Positions 3,957-5,427 of a DNA stretch of 5,427 nucleotides are shown here, one piece after another. Below the pieces are notes generated by a model that was not told the origin of the DNA, did not search any database, and saw only the letters and a program-made list of their open reading frames with translations. Origin of the DNA: Rhodospirillaceae bacterium. Lineage in GTDB: Bacteria > Pseudomonadota > Alphaproteobacteria > CADEGL01. A program made the position numbers and the translations under genes. Where the stretch lies: assembly GCA_018699755.1 (NCBI GenBank), contig JABIRQ010000257.1, forward strand, positions 1-5,427, given 5' to 3'. Position 1 is the first letter of the stretch. Every line of letters begins with the position of its first letter.

Positions 3957-5427
3957 TCAGACCTGGCGGCGGGCGGCGTCGACCGTCGGCGGCGGCTTGT
4001 CCTCGTCCGACGGCTTGTCGTCGTCCTGCGGTTCCGCCGCGCCCGGGGTCCCGGCCTTTTCGTCGTCCTCGTCCTCCGGCCGGTCGATGGCCACCGGCGG
4101 CCCGGCAATGGCCTCCTTCGCGGCCTTGTCCGCCCGGCCCGCCGGTTTCGGATCGGGCGCGGAAATCGCAGGCAAGGCGGCGAAGGCGGGCGCGCCGATC
4201 ACCTCGACGGCATGATCCGGCGCGCGCCATTCCAGGGAATCGAAGCCGTGGCAGCGCGGGCAATGCGGATGCCAGTCGGCGGAAACGGCGCCGCAGGATT
4301 CGCAGACATAGGCCGGGTCCGGCTCGGCCGTGGCGGCCCGGGCGAGCCATTCGCGCACGGCCGCCGCATCACCCTTCTCGGCCTCCTCAAGCTGCGCCCG
4401 CAGATAGCAGGCGCGGGCCGATTGGCGTTCGGCCAAGGCCACTTCCAGATGGCTGCGCGCCTGGCCCCAGAGCCGGGCGTCCAAGGCCGCCTCGGCCAGG
4501 GCGAGATGGGAATCGGCATGGTTCGCGTTGCCGGCGACCAGCTTCTGCACGTCCTTGAGCCAGGCCATCGCATCGGCGGGCGCGCGCAGTTCGCGATAGG
4601 CGGCGGCGAGGGCCGGGTGGGGCCGCCGCCGCCAGGTTTCCTCGATCGCCTTGGCCGCGCGGCGCGGCGAATCGTCGCGCCGATGGAGCGCCGCCAGGCG
4701 CACGGCGGCCGGCACGAAATCGGGCGCCTGTTCATGCGCCTTCTTGGCGAGCTGCAGGGCCTTGGCCTTGTCGCCCGCCGCCTCGGCGATCACGCTGCGC
4801 TCGTACAGGGTGACGACCCTGTCGCGCCGGCCCTCGTCGGCGGAAATGGCGCGGCGGCGGATCGCTTCGTCCAGGGTGCCCTCGGCCTCGTCCCACTGCC
4901 CGGCCCGGACCTGCAGGTCGAACAAGGTCGTCAGGACCCAAGGAGTCTGGGGCCGCAGCTTGTAGGCGCGCCGGGCATAGTCCAGGGCGGCCGTCGAATC
5001 GCCCTCCCGCGTCGCCTGCATGAGCAGGCCGCGCAGGCCGAGAAACTCCATCTCGGGCTGCTCGAGCATGGCCGCGAAATACTTCTTGGCCGCCGCCTCG
5101 TCACCCTCGATCTGGGCCACCTGGGCCGAGAGCAGCATGGTCAGCGGCGGATCGTTGAGAAGCTGGTTGGCGCGCTTGGCGTTGCGCCCCGCCGCGCCCG
5201 CATCGCCCGCCGCGACCGCGACCAGACCCTGGGTCAGGGCCTTGTAGCCGCGCATGCGCTTGCCCTCGCGCCGCGCCTCGACAAGCTGGGCTGGCGCGCG
5301 CCGAACGAAGCGCCAGGCGCGGTAGCCGTAAAGCACCGCCGCCACCAGCAGGAGAATCGCGAGCAGCAGCACGCCGACGCTGGTGTCGATGCGGTAGCCC
5401 TGGAACTCGATGCCGACCCGACCGGGC
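3957..5427 (-). CDS. hemY: HemY-like membrane-anchored TPR protein with C-terminal zinc-ribbon knuckle, 5' end missing
   Basis: An inner-membrane TPR protein of the HemY family, often encoded beside hemC/hemD; its role in tetrapyrrole metabolism is not well defined. The first in-window start, a GTG at 5372, is not the true start: the frame stays open to the window edge and reads RVGIEFQGYRIDTSVG just before it, the usual HemY sequence ahead of the second membrane helix (about 1-19, counted from the GTG). A cytoplasmic TPR array follows (about 36-350, roughly eight helical pairs with A..GD..AA patterns). At 357-374 is CESC...CPRC (C357, C360, C371, C374), a rubredoxin/zinc-ribbon knuckle resembling that at the end of LapB. 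Residues after about 425 form an acidic, Pro-rich, probably disordered tail. The first membrane helix and start lie beyond the window. LapB-like function is an alternative, but the GIEFQGYRIDTSVG segment supports HemY. Confidence 0.88.
   Translation of the reverse strand, partial: PGRVGIEFQGYRIDTSVGVLLLAILLLVAAVLYGYRAWRFVRRAPAQLVEARREGKRMRGYKALTQGLVAVAAGDAGAAGRNAKRANQLLNDPPLTMLLSAQVAQIEGDEAAAKKYFAAMLEQPEMEFLGLRGLLMQATREGDSTAALDYARRAYKLRPQTPWVLTTLFDLQVRAGQWDEAEGTLDEAIRRRAISADEGRRDRVVTLYERSVIAEAAGDKAKALQLAKKAHEQAPDFVPAAVRLAALHRRDDSPRRAAKAIEETWRRRPHPALAAAYRELRAPADAMAWLKDVQKLVAGNANHADSHLALAEAALDARLWGQARSHLEVALAERQSARACYLRAQLEEAEKGDAAAVREWLARAATAEPDPAYVCESCGAVSADWHPHCPRCHGFDSLEWRAPDHAVEVIGAPAFAALPAISAPDPKPAGRADKAAKEAIAGPPVAIDRPEDEDDEKAGTPGAAEPQDDDKPSDEDKPPPTVDAARRQV

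Overview
The window comes from a GC-rich genome. It looks like an alphaproteobacterial chromosome, probably Rhodospirillales-like, judging by the strong G/C bias at third codon positions, the HemY-type protein and the tRNA style. No insertion sequence, phage gene, CRISPR array or other sign of a mobile element is visible. Both outer genes run off the window: the first lacks its 5' end, and the last, on the minus strand, also lacks its 5' end.

Plus strand, 1-3550. A copper-type P1B ATPase (CopA-like, CPC motif, with an N-terminal heavy-metal-binding motif) is followed after 72 bp by three tightly packed genes with 4-base ATGA overlaps. Together these three encode one nitrile hydratase-family enzyme. 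The usual beta subunit is split into two small proteins, N-terminal half then C-terminal half, followed by the alpha subunit with a cobalt-type CTLCSC metal claw. This gene order matches thiocyanate hydrolase (scnB-scnA-scnC), and three-subunit nitrile hydratases such as toyocamycin nitrile hydratase are also known. The detailed residues look more like nitrile hydratase than thiocyanate hydrolase. The alpha subunit has an uninterrupted alternating-histidine tail at its N-terminus and lacks the tryptophan that normally follows the metal claw. No nitrile hydratase activator, amidase or aldoxime dehydratase gene lies in the window.

Centre, 3551-3956. A perfect 10-bp hairpin lies between convergent transcription units. 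On the minus strand come a strong-looking promoter, a tRNA-Thr(CGT) and, 36 nt beyond its CCA end, a small 44-residue reading frame with a good ribosome-binding site and no recognised family.

Minus strand, 3957-5427. A HemY-like membrane-anchored TPR protein carries a C-terminal four-cysteine, rubredoxin-like knuckle and a long acidic tail. It enters the window from the right, and its true start lies outside.

The most unusual part is the metalloenzyme module at 2197-3550: a three-gene, His-tailed, cobalt-type nitrile hydratase relative with a changed alpha-subunit pocket, next to a metal-transporting ATPase. Its substrate cannot be settled from sequence alone.
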